From the NCBI GenBank assembly GCA_017615435.1, contig JAGAAF010000051.1:1-64000 (forward strand): a DNA stretch of 64,000 nt, in the 5' to 3' direction. This DNA comes from Bacteroidales bacterium. GTDB taxonomy: Bacteria; Bacteroidota; Bacteroidia; Bacteroidales; UBA932. The position numbers were made by a program, and so were the translations under genes. The notes beneath the pieces are model-generated. The model had not been told where the DNA came from, made no database searches, and saw nothing but the letters and a program-made list of their open reading frames with translations. Positions 54,029-63,639 of this stretch are shown here, one piece after another. The number at the start of each line of letters is the position of its first letter. The first letter of the stretch is position 1.

Positions 54029-55603
54029 TTATCTGTTGTTTTCTTTCAGGGGATCTTCCGCGATCAAGCGGCAGAATTCGTTGAAAAGCGCTTTCTCTTC
54101 GTAATCCGAACTCTGGCGGAGGTTGTTGAAGGAATCGCCTCCCATATAGACGGCAAGCTGCTTGTGGCCATAGACCTCTGCGTTCTGCATACCGTCGATG
54201 TACTCGCGCCAGCGGCTGCGATAGGTGTTGTAGTCTTCGCCTTCCTTGTACGACGAGTCGGACCCGTCCACGGGATGCCTCATCAGGCGGTCGTCGAACT
54301 CGAGCTCCATATTGAGCCTGTAGGTGGAGATCTGGTAGAAGAACGACGACATAGGGTTTACGTTGTTCGTGTCCCAGAAACGGTTGGGCTGCATATAGGC
54401 GTAGTCGATGCCGAATTCGTCCCAGTAGCGGAAGCCGGCCGCGCAGCGGTACGGAATCCACACGACCGACTCTTTGTAGAGATGGATATAGTTGGACACG
54501 GCCGGGAAGATGTCGTCCCACGACTTGGCTTTTACCTCCCATCCGTCGCGCAGCTGCCCGTCGATGGTGTCGCCGCCGTGGCCGCCCAGGCCGGAGCGCA
54601 TAGAGGCGAGCTCCTCGCTCATAATGTAGAAACCGCCGAGTTCTATGTTCTGGAAGTTCGCTGCGGCGAAACGGGCGCGGACCTCATCCACGAACCAGCA
54701 GTAGGCTTCTACCCTGTCCGCCGGGTTGGCGAAATCGAGAGTCTTTCCTCCGACCTCGCCCCAGTAGGTTGTGGACGATTCCATAACGTTGTAGCGCTCG
54801 TGGATAGGGATATCGGGCATCATCACTATTACCTTACGGGATACCGGCGGAGGACCGATACGGGTGATTGCCTCCCCTACTGCCTGATCCAGCGCCACGA
54901 AGCCGTTGCCTTCCGCGAACCAGTAGTCCAGGAATTCAATCGCTTCCTCCTTTCTGCCGGCCTTCATCGGGATGGAATTGTCTTCCCAATCTTTGATACC
55001 TATGGTGAGGGCGCGGGGTTCGGAATATGAAGCATTACGCATCTCGAGCGCGAGGAATGCGTCGAAAAGCCATTTTTCCTCCTTTGTTTTCGGGTCGGTC
55101 CAGGTGACGTGGCTGCGGATGCGCTCCACATCCCAGTATCTCGGGGTGCGGGTCGAGCCGCCATAGATCAGCGCCAGATCCGCAAAGAACGGGATGTCCG
55201 TACGCGACGTTTCCCAGGCATACGGCTCAGCCTTGAGTGTGCGGAATGCCAGCGACGACACACTGCCCAGGACTCCCTTGTCCGATTCGGGGCAATAGTA
55301 GAGCGCGTATGACGTAGACGGTTTAAGACCGTTCAGCCTGCCTTTCCCCACCTCGAACGCCGTACCTGATGACCTCACGTCCGATGCGGCAGGGACTGTT
55401 TCGTCGTCCGGCAGAGGCAGGAGCCAAACCTTCGAAGCGTGGATGAGTTTCACCTCCACACCGATGAAATTGCTCCCCGTCTCGCCAAGAATGACGTTGG
55501 CAACGGGCTTTTCAGCCTTTGGCTCCTCAGGCTCGTTCGGGCCGCACGACACACAGAGCATCGCGGCGAGTAAAAATGCTGTCATCATTCTTTTGAGGAT
55601 CAT
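54029..55603 (-). CDS. DUF4855-like lipoprotein with N-terminal FN3-like domain
   Basis: 524 residues from ATG 55603, which overlaps the upstream stop by ATGA. Lipobox Cys about 18 (MLCVSCG). Residues about 30-125 look like a fibronectin type III domain (KVWLLPLP, LNGLKPSTSYALYYC). The DUF4855 region follows with ADLALIYGGSTRT, HVTWTDPKTKEEKWLFDAFLALE, GGFYIMSEELAS (acidic pair), VVWIPYR, YAYMQPN and MELEFDDR. Two acidic motifs (SEE and EFDDR) are conserved with the neighbour and may be catalytic in a predicted TIM barrel; this is inference. Confidence 0.72.
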   Translation of the reverse strand: MILKRMMTAFLLAAMLCVSCGPNEPEEPKAEKPVANVILGETGSNFIGVEVKLIHASKVWLLPLPDDETVPAASDVRSSGTAFEVGKGRLNGLKPSTSYALYYCPESDKGVLGSVSSLAFRTLKAEPYAWETSRTDIPFFADLALIYGGSTRTPRYWDVERIRSHVTWTDPKTKEEKWLFDAFLALEMRNASYSEPRALTIGIKDWEDNSIPMKAGRKEEAIEFLDYWFAEGNGFVALDQAVGEAITRIGPPPVSRKVIVMMPDIPIHERYNVMESSTTYWGEVGGKTLDFANPADRVEAYCWFVDEVRARFAAANFQNIELGGFYIMSEELASMRSGLGGHGGDTIDGQLRDGWEVKAKSWDDIFPAVSNYIHLYKESVVWIPYRCAAGFRYWDEFGIDYAYMQPNRFWDTNNVNPMSSFFYQISTYRLNMELEFDDRLMRHPVDGSDSSYKEGEDYNTYRSRWREYIDGMQNAEVYGHKQLAVYMGGDSFNNLRQSSDYEEKALFNEFCRLIAEDPLKENNR

Positions 55604-56883
55604 CTGATTACTTTCTTTCTGAGAGGATTGGACGCCACGAAAGAGCACAGATCGTCATAGACTTTCCGCGCCTCAGGACCCTGTGCATCACGAAGATTGC
55701 GCATAGTGTCCGTGTTCTGGTAGTAGGCGAACGAACGGGATCCGTAAAGACCGGAACTTTTCGCGTGGTCCATATAGAGGTAGAAGCGGCGGCGCTGCTC
55801 CTCGCCCGGACGGTTGCTCATCGTGAGCCTGTCGTCGAACTCGAACTCCATACTGATGCCGTTGTCCGTTATCATCTTCATAGAGGCTTCGAACGGGTAG
55901 CGGTCGCCCTCCCAGTAGTAGTTGGGCTGCATCCACGTGTAGTCGATTCCGAGTTCTTCAGTGCGGTCGTAGCTGGCCGCCTCGCGATACGGGATCCAGG
56001 TAATGTACTGCCCCTGCCCGTGCAGGTACGAAGCGACCGCCGGGAGGTATTCGTTGAGTCTCTTCCACGGCCAGCGCCATCCGCGCGTGAGGGTTGGTAT
56101 CTCCTCCGAATGGATGTAGTAGCCGATAAGCTCGATATGCTTGAAACCTGCCGCCGCGAATGCCGCGTTCATAGTGTCTATGTACCAGCGGCACGCCGCG
56201 AAACGGTCGGCCGGGTCGGCGAAATCCAGCTCCCTGCCGTCTACCGAGCCCCAGTATTTGGTGCGCGAATCGAGCACTTCGAAATATTCGTGAAGGATAG
56301 CGTCCGGCAGGTTCATCACCACCTTGCGCTTGTAGGGCGGCTCGCCGATGCGCTGCGCGGCACGGTCGATCGCTTCGTCAAGCGCCGCGAAGCCGTAACC
56401 GGGTTTCATCCAGAAATCTATCAGCTCCTGCCAGTGCTCCTTGTGTCCGCTCATCTTCATTCCGCCCATATCCTCGCAGGCCAAGGCCACGTCCACGGGC
56501 TCGCTTGCGCGGCCCCAGAGGCGCGGCTCGATGGCGAGGAAGCCGTCGAACAGCCAGTGCTCCCTGCCGGAAGGGTCGGTCCAGGTGACCGACGCGGCGA
56601 AGCGGTCGGCGTCCCAGACGCCCAGTTAGACGCGGTTGGGGCTGCCGCCGTAGCACAGCAGCATATCCGTGAACAGCACGGGCGGCTGCGCCACCACCTT
56701 CGGCGCCCTCGGCAGACGGTAGATCTCGTCCACCTGAGCGGCGTAGGCATTCCTCTCGAGCACGAGTTTATGGTTCTCGGCCTTCAGGGCTTCGTTCTCC
56801 TCCTTCAGTTGTTTAACCTGAGCGGAATTGCACGAAGCCAGGGCCAGAACGGCCAGGAGCAATGCAGGAAACCTTAATCTCAT
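55600..56883 (-). pseudogene. DUF4855-like lipoprotein gene interrupted by an in-frame TAA
   Basis: Start at 56883 (overlaps the previous stop by ATGA), lipobox Cys about 18, then a heptad-like coiled coil (VKQLKEENEALKAENHKL) instead of the FN3 module of its neighbour. A single TAA at 56626-56628 (codon 86) interrupts SPNRV*LGVWDADRF; the same frame then continues uninterrupted for 341 codons to 55600 with all DUF4855 landmarks (YYIHSEEIPT, WIPYREA, YTWMQPNYYW, MEFEFDDR). TAC or TAT at this site would restore the frame. It could be a recent nonsense mutation, an assembly error, or rarely a recoded stop. Confidence 0.75.
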
Positions 56884-57800
56884 TTCTTGGTTCTTGTCAC
56901 GAGCACCGCCATCGTATTCTGTGTGACGGGCAGGAATGTGAGTACTTCGGTGTCCGATTCGTCGGCGCGGGCCTTGTCCGGGTTGGAGGTCTTGCGGACC
57001 TCGACTCCGGTGATGGCGATGTCGCCTCCCACATAGTCAACCGCCACTCCGTTCATATCCAGATCCACCTGGAAGTCGATCTCGGACACGCCGGCGGGGA
57101 TGACTACGCTCTCCTTGCGCAGGGTCACCGACCCTGCAGGAGCGGCGGCGTAGTCCTTGCCGCCGGCCGAGAAGGCCCTCGGAGTGAACGCGAGTTTCAC
57201 GGTGACATCCTTGGTGTCTATCGGGGTGCTCAGAACCAGGCCGAGTTTGACTGTGGCCGTGCTGTTCTCCTTGCAGGTGACGGGGTTGGACGCCGCGCGC
57301 GGAGCGAGGGTGGCCATAATCGGTCTGACGAGCAGGAGCCTCTTCGCCTCCTGAATGTCGATAGAGGCGCTCTTTATGTAGATCGGAATCACATACTTGT
57401 CCGGCGTGCTGCTCATTTCAGCCACCATTTCGGCCGGATCCCACACTATGTCCACCAGGGCTCGGGTATCATTGGCCGCGAAGGTCAGAGTCTTTCCGTC
57501 AATAGCAGTCGCGTTGTAGAGCGATTTGGGCAGCGGGACATAGTCCGTGTTCTTTTCGTAGTTGTAGTCACCCACCAGCGAATTGTCGATGGAGAGAGTC
57601 ACGGTGCAGGGTTCGAATCCCTTGCCGGCCTTGATAACGCCTATGCGGTTCACTGCGTCGTAGACGGAGTACTCCATCAAGAGTGAGGCGTCTGCGCTGC
57701 GCAGATAGACCGAGTCGGAGACCATATAGTCGTCGCGGTAGTCGTGGCAGGCCGCGAGGCAGAGGGCTGCAAAGCCCAGAAGTATAATCTTTTTCATCAT
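56880..57800 (-). CDS. DUF1735-type surface glycan-binding lipoprotein
   Basis: 306 residues, lipobox Cys about 18 (CLAACHDY). The pattern YRDDYMVSDSVYLRS with Ig-like strands and a C-terminal beta domain fits the DUF1735/DUF4361 SGBP-type proteins that follow SusD in PULs and bind the target glycan at the surface. Its ATG overlaps the susD stop and its stop overlaps the next ATG (ATGA each side), giving tight translational coupling. Confidence 0.8.
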   Translation of the reverse strand: MMKKIILLGFAALCLAACHDYRDDYMVSDSVYLRSADASLLMEYSVYDAVNRIGVIKAGKGFEPCTVTLSIDNSLVGDYNYEKNTDYVPLPKSLYNATAIDGKTLTFAANDTRALVDIVWDPAEMVAEMSSTPDKYVIPIYIKSASIDIQEAKRLLLVRPIMATLAPRAASNPVTCKENSTATVKLGLVLSTPIDTKDVTVKLAFTPRAFSAGGKDYAAAPAGSVTLRKESVVIPAGVSEIDFQVDLDMNGVAVDYVGGDIAITGVEVRKTSNPDKARADESDTEVLTFLPVTQNTMAVLVTRTKK

Positions 57801-59830
57801 CAGAATCCGGGGTTTTGGGTCATATTGGTCATCTGTGCGAGGTGTCCGGAGTAAATCGGGAAGAGGTAGTCTCTGTCGGTGAAGGTCGGTTTACCTCCGG
57901 GATAATCGTCGGAGACTCTCTCCCACGACTCCTCGTAAGTGGTGGCGCTGCAATGGAGCGTCCAGTTCTCGGTGGTGTACTCCTCGGGAGCTATCATCCA
58001 GCGGACTGCGTCGTAGTGGCGAACGGCCTCACCGTTAAGCTCCACCATACGCTCCATACGGATAGCTTCGCGCAGGAGGTCTTTGTTCGAATTGATACCG
58101 GGATATGCATCTTCAATTTTGTTGAGTCCTGCCCTGTCGCGAACTTTATTGAGGTAAACGCAGGCTGTTGCGAGATCCGGGGTGGGTTTCTCCACCAGGC
58201 ATTCTGCATAGTTGAGATAAATCTCGGCAAGGCGGATGGACGGGTAGACCACGCTCATCTGGTAGGCCTGCCAGTTGTCCAACTGCCTGTTGGTCGGGTA
58301 CCACTTGCGCCACATATAACCCGCGCGGTTCGAGTCGCCGGAGGTTCTGAACGGAGAAGTGCACTCGCTGTTGTTGTAGCAGGTGAAGAACTTCTTCTTG
58401 TTCTCGTTCGGCCACGGGAAGCCGTTGGGCACTATGCACTGGTAGAAGCGGGCGTCGCGGCCCACCGTGCTGTAGTGCGCCTTGAAGGCGGGAGCCCAAT
58501 CTGCGTTGACGGGGACTTTGTAACCCTCCTTCCAGTCTGCAGCGGTGCCGGTGTTGCCGGCTTCATAGCCGGAAAGCGGATCCACGTTGGGCTTCGAATA
58601 ATCCAGACGGCCGTTGGTCTTCTGGTACATATTGCCCAGCTGGAGCGGGTAGCGGCCTGTCGCCTGCATCGGGAAAGCGTCCACGAGCTTCAGCGAAGGA
58701 GTGATGCCGGCATAACCGCCGACGCCTTCGATCTGAGGAGCGAGGGCGCAGCACATAATCTGGCCTGCGCCGGCGAGGTAGGAGCCGTACTCTGATGACT
58801 CGCGCTTCCACCATCCCCAAATGGTCTCCTTGTTCCAAGGTTTCTGGAAAATGGCCTGGTAGTTGTCCGCCGCAGCCTGCATTTTGTCCGTACTGGTGCT
58901 GGCGTCCGTGATGAGAGCATACTCACCCGTGTCCGCAAGATCGATGAGGTCTTTATTGGCTTGGGCGGCGTAGTCCCACTTGGTCGCGTCATAGGTGGTG
59001 GACATAAACGGTTTGCCGTTGTATTTGCTGACGAAGTCGTCGTAGAGACCGGTTCCGTTCTGGCCGTTGTAGAGAGGAGAAGCCTGCATCATAGCCACAC
59101 GGCATTTGACAGCCATAGCGGCGCCTTTGGTGGCGCGGCCCTGCCAATCCTGGGCTATCTCGCCGTAATCTCCCACGTGGACGGGAAGTTCGGCTATAGC
59201 CTCGTCCAGCTGATCGAGGATAAACTTGAAGCATTCCGGCATCGTGTTGCGCTCGATGGTGGTGCCGTCGGCCTTGATGTCCGGAGTAACGGGATTGCCC
59301 TCCGAATCCATCCAGATGTAGACAGGTCCGTACTGGCGGATCAGGCAGTAGTAATAGTAGGCGCGGAGGAATTTGGCCTCGGCCTTCATCTGCTTCTTGA
59401 TGCGCGCGAGTTCATCCGCGCCTTTATTGTTGTACTCCTTCATCAGGTCAATGTTGTTGATGAAGACGGTACACTGCGAAATGGCCTGGTAGAACTTCTC
59501 CCAGGTGAGGAAGCCGGCGGCGTTGACCGTGGTCGCCGAAGAGTAATTGCCTTCCCTGAAAATCAGGTAATACACCCACATAGTCCAGGAGAACTGGGCC
59601 TCATCCGAGCGGGCCACCACCCAGCCTTCGCGGTTGGAGATGGATTCATCTTCGGGAATGAACGAATAGATATGGCGCAGATATCTGTGGGCCGTATTGC
59701 CCTGGGAGAAAATTTCCTCCAGGGAAGCCTGGTCGTGGAGTTCCACGCCAAGATAATCCTCATATAATTTGCTGCAGCCTGAAAGTATCAGCGCTGCGAC
59801 CGCAATAAGTATGATTGTTAACTTTTTCAT
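57800..59830 (-). CDS. SusD/RagB family glycan-binding lipoprotein
   Basis: 676 residues from ATG 59830, lipobox Cys near residue 18 (ILSGCSKLYEDYLGV). A helical SusD/RagB fold: YAQ-like EKFYQAISQCTVFINNIDLM, AKFLRAYYYYCLIRQYGPVY near 160-180, and the C-terminal SIRLAEIYLNYAECLVE and RMVELNGEAVRHYDAVRW blocks. It caps the SusC transporter and binds oligosaccharide. A strong GGGAGG site lies just after the susC stop, 9 nt before this ATG, so the longer upstream frame is rejected. Confidence 0.94.
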   Translation of the reverse strand: MKKLTIILIAVAALILSGCSKLYEDYLGVELHDQASLEEIFSQGNTAHRYLRHIYSFIPEDESISNREGWVVARSDEAQFSWTMWVYYLIFREGNYSSATTVNAAGFLTWEKFYQAISQCTVFINNIDLMKEYNNKGADELARIKKQMKAEAKFLRAYYYYCLIRQYGPVYIWMDSEGNPVTPDIKADGTTIERNTMPECFKFILDQLDEAIAELPVHVGDYGEIAQDWQGRATKGAAMAVKCRVAMMQASPLYNGQNGTGLYDDFVSKYNGKPFMSTTYDATKWDYAAQANKDLIDLADTGEYALITDASTSTDKMQAAADNYQAIFQKPWNKETIWGWWKRESSEYGSYLAGAGQIMCCALAPQIEGVGGYAGITPSLKLVDAFPMQATGRYPLQLGNMYQKTNGRLDYSKPNVDPLSGYEAGNTGTAADWKEGYKVPVNADWAPAFKAHYSTVGRDARFYQCIVPNGFPWPNENKKKFFTCYNNSECTSPFRTSGDSNRAGYMWRKWYPTNRQLDNWQAYQMSVVYPSIRLAEIYLNYAECLVEKPTPDLATACVYLNKVRDRAGLNKIEDAYPGINSNKDLLREAIRMERMVELNGEAVRHYDAVRWMIAPEEYTTENWTLHCSATTYEESWERVSDDYPGGKPTFTDRDYLFPIYSGHLAQMTNMTQNPGF

Positions 59831-59843
59831 TACTTGCTCCTCC

Positions 59844-62800
59844 CTAGAAATTAACGTTTGCACCGAAACATACCGTCCTCATCTGAGGATAGATATTACC
59901 ATAGGAAGCATTCAACTCCGGATCCCAGAGTTTGAACTTCGAGAAAGTGAGAAGGTTCACGCCCTGCACGTAGAATCGGATGGTGCTCATTCCCATCTTG
60001 CGTGTGATGCGTTTAGGAATAGAGTAACCGATTTCTGCGTTCTTCAGACGGAGGAAACTCATATCCCTCTGCCAATAGGTGCTGAGGGCGCTCTGGTTAT
60101 CCATCCAGTAGGCGAACTGGTTGTTTTCGCTCTTATTGAGAGTTAAACGAGGATAAGGGGCGTTCGGGTTGCGATTGTCAGGAGTCCAGCGGTTCACGGC
60201 CACATCTTCATAGATCTGGCCGAGCTGGTCCATATTGGTGCTGGCGCCGTAGAGGTTCGCTCCGTAGATAAAGCGGGTGTAGTTGCCCACACCACTGAAG
60301 AAGATTGACGCATCGAAACCGAGGTAGGAGGCGCTGATACCGAAGCCGTAGTTCATTTCAGGAACGTGCGTAAAACCTATCGGCACCACGTCGAACACAT
60401 CGATTACGCCGTCGCCGTTCACGTCGCGATACTTGATGTCGCCGGGTTTGACGTCGCCGAAGGTTTGCTTAGGCCAGGTGTCGATGTCTTCCTGGCTTTC
60501 GAACAGGCCTTCCGCTATAAGTCCCCTTTGCTGGTAAACAGTGTAACCGTAGGTGTTCTGATAAGCCCAGATCTGCGCGGGTATGTCGTCATAGAGTTTT
60601 CTGTTACGGTTCCATCCGAAGTTTCCGCGGCCGGAGAGATAGAAGCCGTTGGCGAACATCTTTTCGTATTCCACGTTCAACTCGAATCCCTGGTTCATCA
60701 GACGGCCGATATTTGCATACTGCGCGGCATTCTCGCCCACAACGGACGGTGTCATCTGACGGGCGACATAGATACCTTCCCTCTGCTCGCGGAAGACATC
60801 CACATTGACAGAGAGTTGGTTGAAGAATTTCGTCTCGATACCGATGTTTGCCTTATGGGCGGTTTCCCAGCCCACGGAGTCGTCGCCCCTCTTCGCTGTG
60901 GCGATACCGGCAGCCCAGTTCTTCTTGTTCGCTTCTCCGAAGGAGAAACCTGCGGCGCCGGTGTTCATTTCAGTGTTGAAAGCGAAACGGCTGCCCATCA
61001 TCTGGTCGTTACCTACTTCTCCATAAGATGCCTTCAACTTCAGGAAGCTGAACACATCGGAGATGTCTTCCCAGTATGGTTCGTTGCTCAGTATGTAACC
61101 GACCGCGACAGACGGGAAGAAGCCCATACGGTTGGCCGGCGCAAAGTTTTCGGAACCGTTGTAACCGAAGTTCGCCTCCGCGAAATAACGGTCTTTGTAA
61201 GAATATGAAACACGTCCTGCAAGACCGATATACCTATATGGGAAGGCATAGATATATGAGCCGGGGAATAAGAGCTGCCTGTTGCGTATGGTGAACACAA
61301 GCAGGCCGGCCACGCGGTGGGCGTGCTTGAACTCGCGCTCGTAGTTGAGCGAGGCTTCGCCGTAGATAGTCATAGTTCCGTCGTGACCGGTGCTCAGGCC
61401 CATATAGTTGTTACCTTCCTGCACCTGCTCGGTGAGGAGTTTGTACTCGCCCAGTTCATCGGCTTCGGTAGCACGGCCGACAGCGCGGTAGATGGACGGA
61501 TAGATGCCGAACTGGATGGTGGCCGAATTCCAGGCGTCCCAGGAGAACTTGGCGTTCGCGCTTAGGCCCTGGAGCCAGTCGGCGAAGTCATCGAAGTGCT
61601 GGGTGAGAGAGATCATAGACTGCGCAGTCATCTGGTAGTTCTTCGAATAGCCGACTGCGTTGAGGTCGTTCCACGGGTTGTGACCCACAAGCGCCCTGGA
61701 GAGCGTGCCGTCCGAGAAATGGGTGGGGATGGCGATAGGGGTCATCAGGAGCGTGTATGTGTAAATATCGCCCAGGCTCGAGGCCGGCTGATTCTTGATG
61801 TTGTACTGGGTCGAAATCGAAAGACCGAGCTCGGTGCTGCGCGTGATGTTGATGTCCGTATTCGCTCTGAAGTTGAACTTGCGATAGTTCAGGGACGCGT
61901 CGTAGCGATCGTCACTTTCGTTGTTGAGGATACTGTCCTCGAAGTAGTATGAACCCGCCACATAGTAACGGACCATCTTGGTACCGCCGCTGACGCTGAC
62001 GTTGTAGCGGCTGGTGTTCGCCATATCTTTGTAGATGGTCTTCACCCAGTCCACACTCGGGTAGAGGTCAGAATCGTACCCGGTGCGGGAATCATAGCCG
62101 TTCACCCTCCAGGAGTTCAAGTAAAGTTCCTTCTGGTAGTCGGAGATGGGCGCGTCGTTGCCGGCGTCCAGGTTGACCTGATTGAAGAAGTCTATCCACT
62201 GCTCCGTGTTCGCCATCTTGGGGATCTTGATGGGCTGGGTGGCACCGTATTCGATTTTCAGATTCACTTTCGGAGCTGCCTCGGAACCGCGCTTGGTGGT
62301 GACGATCACCACGCCGTTACCGCCGCGGACACCGTAGAGGGCTGTGGCGGTGGCGTCCTTGAGGATGCTGAACGAAGCTATGTCGTCCGCATCCACCAGG
62401 TCCAGGCTGCGCTCCACGCCGTCCACCAGGACAAGCGGTGTGTTCGCCGTGTTGCCGAAAGTACTGATGCCTCGGATCCAGAAGTCCGCACCTGCGCCGG
62501 GCTCACCGGTGCGCTGAAGCACCACGAGACCGGCCATCTTGCCGGCGAGCGAGGAAGACACCTGGCCCACGCCGGTCTTGAGGAGTTCCGTGTTCACCGT
62601 GCTGATGGATCCGATAACCGAGGCTTTGCGCTGGGTACCATAGGCCACGACCGTCACTTCATCGAGGGCGGAGGCGATGGTGCGCATCTTCACGACGATG
62701 TGCAGCTGGTCGCCCACCTTGATTTCTTCGTCCTCGAAGCCGAGGAACTGGAAGATGAGGACGTCGTGCGGAGCGACTTCGATGGAGAACTGTCCGTCGT

Positions 62801-62975
62801 TGTCAGTGATGACACCTCGGGAACTGCCTCTCACCATTACCGCCGCTCCCGGGATAGGGAGGTCGATGTCGTCCAGCACGACACCGGTGACGGTTACCTT
62901 CTTCTGCGGCGGCGCAGCAAAAAGCAGTAATCCGCCCAGGAACAAGGCTAGAACTGTTAGTAGCGTTTGTTTCAT
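59844..62975 (-). CDS. SusC/RagA family TonB-dependent transporter
   Basis: 1043 residues: signal peptide (about 1-20), N-terminal carboxypeptidase-regulatory-like domain (about 28-110, VTVTGVVLDDIDLPIPGAAVMVRG), plug domain (about 115-235, SVIGSISTVNTELLKTGVGQVSSSLAGKMAGL), and a long beta-barrel ending in aromatic Phe (CFGANVNF). It imports oligosaccharides with SusD, powered by TonB. First gene of the PUL operon; the divergent promoter region carries a perfect 11-bp inverted repeat. No regulator or sigma/anti-sigma pair is inside the window. Confidence 0.95.
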   Translation of the reverse strand: MKQTLLTVLALFLGGLLLFAAPPQKKVTVTGVVLDDIDLPIPGAAVMVRGSSRGVITDNDGQFSIEVAPHDVLIFQFLGFEDEEIKVGDQLHIVVKMRTIASALDEVTVVAYGTQRKASVIGSISTVNTELLKTGVGQVSSSLAGKMAGLVVLQRTGEPGAGADFWIRGISTFGNTANTPLVLVDGVERSLDLVDADDIASFSILKDATATALYGVRGGNGVVIVTTKRGSEAAPKVNLKIEYGATQPIKIPKMANTEQWIDFFNQVNLDAGNDAPISDYQKELYLNSWRVNGYDSRTGYDSDLYPSVDWVKTIYKDMANTSRYNVSVSGGTKMVRYYVAGSYYFEDSILNNESDDRYDASLNYRKFNFRANTDINITRSTELGLSISTQYNIKNQPASSLGDIYTYTLLMTPIAIPTHFSDGTLSRALVGHNPWNDLNAVGYSKNYQMTAQSMISLTQHFDDFADWLQGLSANAKFSWDAWNSATIQFGIYPSIYRAVGRATEADELGEYKLLTEQVQEGNNYMGLSTGHDGTMTIYGEASLNYEREFKHAHRVAGLLVFTIRNRQLLFPGSYIYAFPYRYIGLAGRVSYSYKDRYFAEANFGYNGSENFAPANRMGFFPSVAVGYILSNEPYWEDISDVFSFLKLKASYGEVGNDQMMGSRFAFNTEMNTGAAGFSFGEANKKNWAAGIATAKRGDDSVGWETAHKANIGIETKFFNQLSVNVDVFREQREGIYVARQMTPSVVGENAAQYANIGRLMNQGFELNVEYEKMFANGFYLSGRGNFGWNRNRKLYDDIPAQIWAYQNTYGYTVYQQRGLIAEGLFESQEDIDTWPKQTFGDVKPGDIKYRDVNGDGVIDVFDVVPIGFTHVPEMNYGFGISASYLGFDASIFFSGVGNYTRFIYGANLYGASTNMDQLGQIYEDVAVNRWTPDNRNPNAPYPRLTLNKSENNQFAYWMDNQSALSTYWQRDMSFLRLKNAEIGYSIPKRITRKMGMSTIRFYVQGVNLLTFSKFKLWDPELNASYGNIYPQMRTVCFGANVNF

Positions 62976-63004
62976 ATTATTGTTTTGGCGTTATTATCCG
63001 TGTA

Positions 63005-63055
63005 GTCTTGTAAAGTTAATCAAAATCCGTTGAATTATTGCTACCTTTACAAGAC
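63005..63055. promoter_or_regulatory. Inverted repeat between susC and the TlpA-like gene
   Basis: Perfect 11-bp arms GTCTTGTAAAG (63005-63015) and CTTTACAAGAC (63045-63055) with a 29-bp spacer, in the 97-bp divergent gap. Each arm also forms a near -7 box, TAACTTTA (minus) and TACCTTTA (plus), facing its own gene. It may be a pair of matched promoters or a shared operator. Confidence 0.55.
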
Positions 63056-63072
63056 GGAACCACATATAGTTT

Positions 63073-63639
63073 ATGAGAAAAATACTCATCCTTATCTCTT
63101 TATTGTTTATGGTACAGGCAACATTTGCGCAGGAGGCGGAAGATCTCGACCTCACTTACGCCGTTGATATGCTCAAAGCGGGCTTTCCGGCTCCCGAATT
63201 CACATTGAACGATATCGCAGGAAAGCCGGTCAGCATCAGCGACTTTCGCGGCAGGAAGGTGGTGCTGGTGTTCTGGGCTTCGTGGTGTCCGGACTGCCGG
63301 GCTGAAGTGCCTGAACTGAAAGCAATGATGACAGCCGCAGACCCGTCTGAAGTAGCATTCGTCAGCGTCTCCTTCGACAGGACCCGCGAGGCGTTCGAAA
63401 CTTATGTCAAAGAGAATTACCTCGGCGGAGTGCAGCTATTCGAACCTACCGGGAAGAAGGAATCGAAGGTCGGAGAGGCCTATCATATCAAGTGGATACC
63501 GTCGCTTTACCTTATCGACAAAGAAGGTAAGATCGAGCTCGGGACGGTGGTCGCCGAGAAGGTGGCAAAAGCGCTGGGCGTTTCAGGTGCCGCGTCGCTT
63601 CACAAGTCTATGTGTTCTGATGAAAGTTGTTCATTATGA
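63073..63639 (+). CDS. TlpA-like thioredoxin-fold protein
   Basis: 188 residues with a signal peptide (cleavage near ATFAQ) and an AhpC/TSA-thioredoxin (TlpA) domain. The active-site motif WCPDC is near residues 73-77, in VVLVFWASWCPDC, and a cis-Pro lies in KWIPSLYLID. Probably a periplasmic thiol-disulfide oxidoreductase. Unusual is a C-terminal tail with two more Cys (SMCSDESCSL), possibly an extra redox pair. The stop overlaps the next start by ATGA. Confidence 0.85.
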   Translation: MRKILILISLLFMVQATFAQEAEDLDLTYAVDMLKAGFPAPEFTLNDIAGKPVSISDFRGRKVVLVFWASWCPDCRAEVPELKAMMTAADPSEVAFVSVSFDRTREAFETYVKENYLGGVQLFEPTGKKESKVGEAYHIKWIPSLYLIDKEGKIELGTVVAEKVAKALGVSGAASLHKSMCSDESCSL

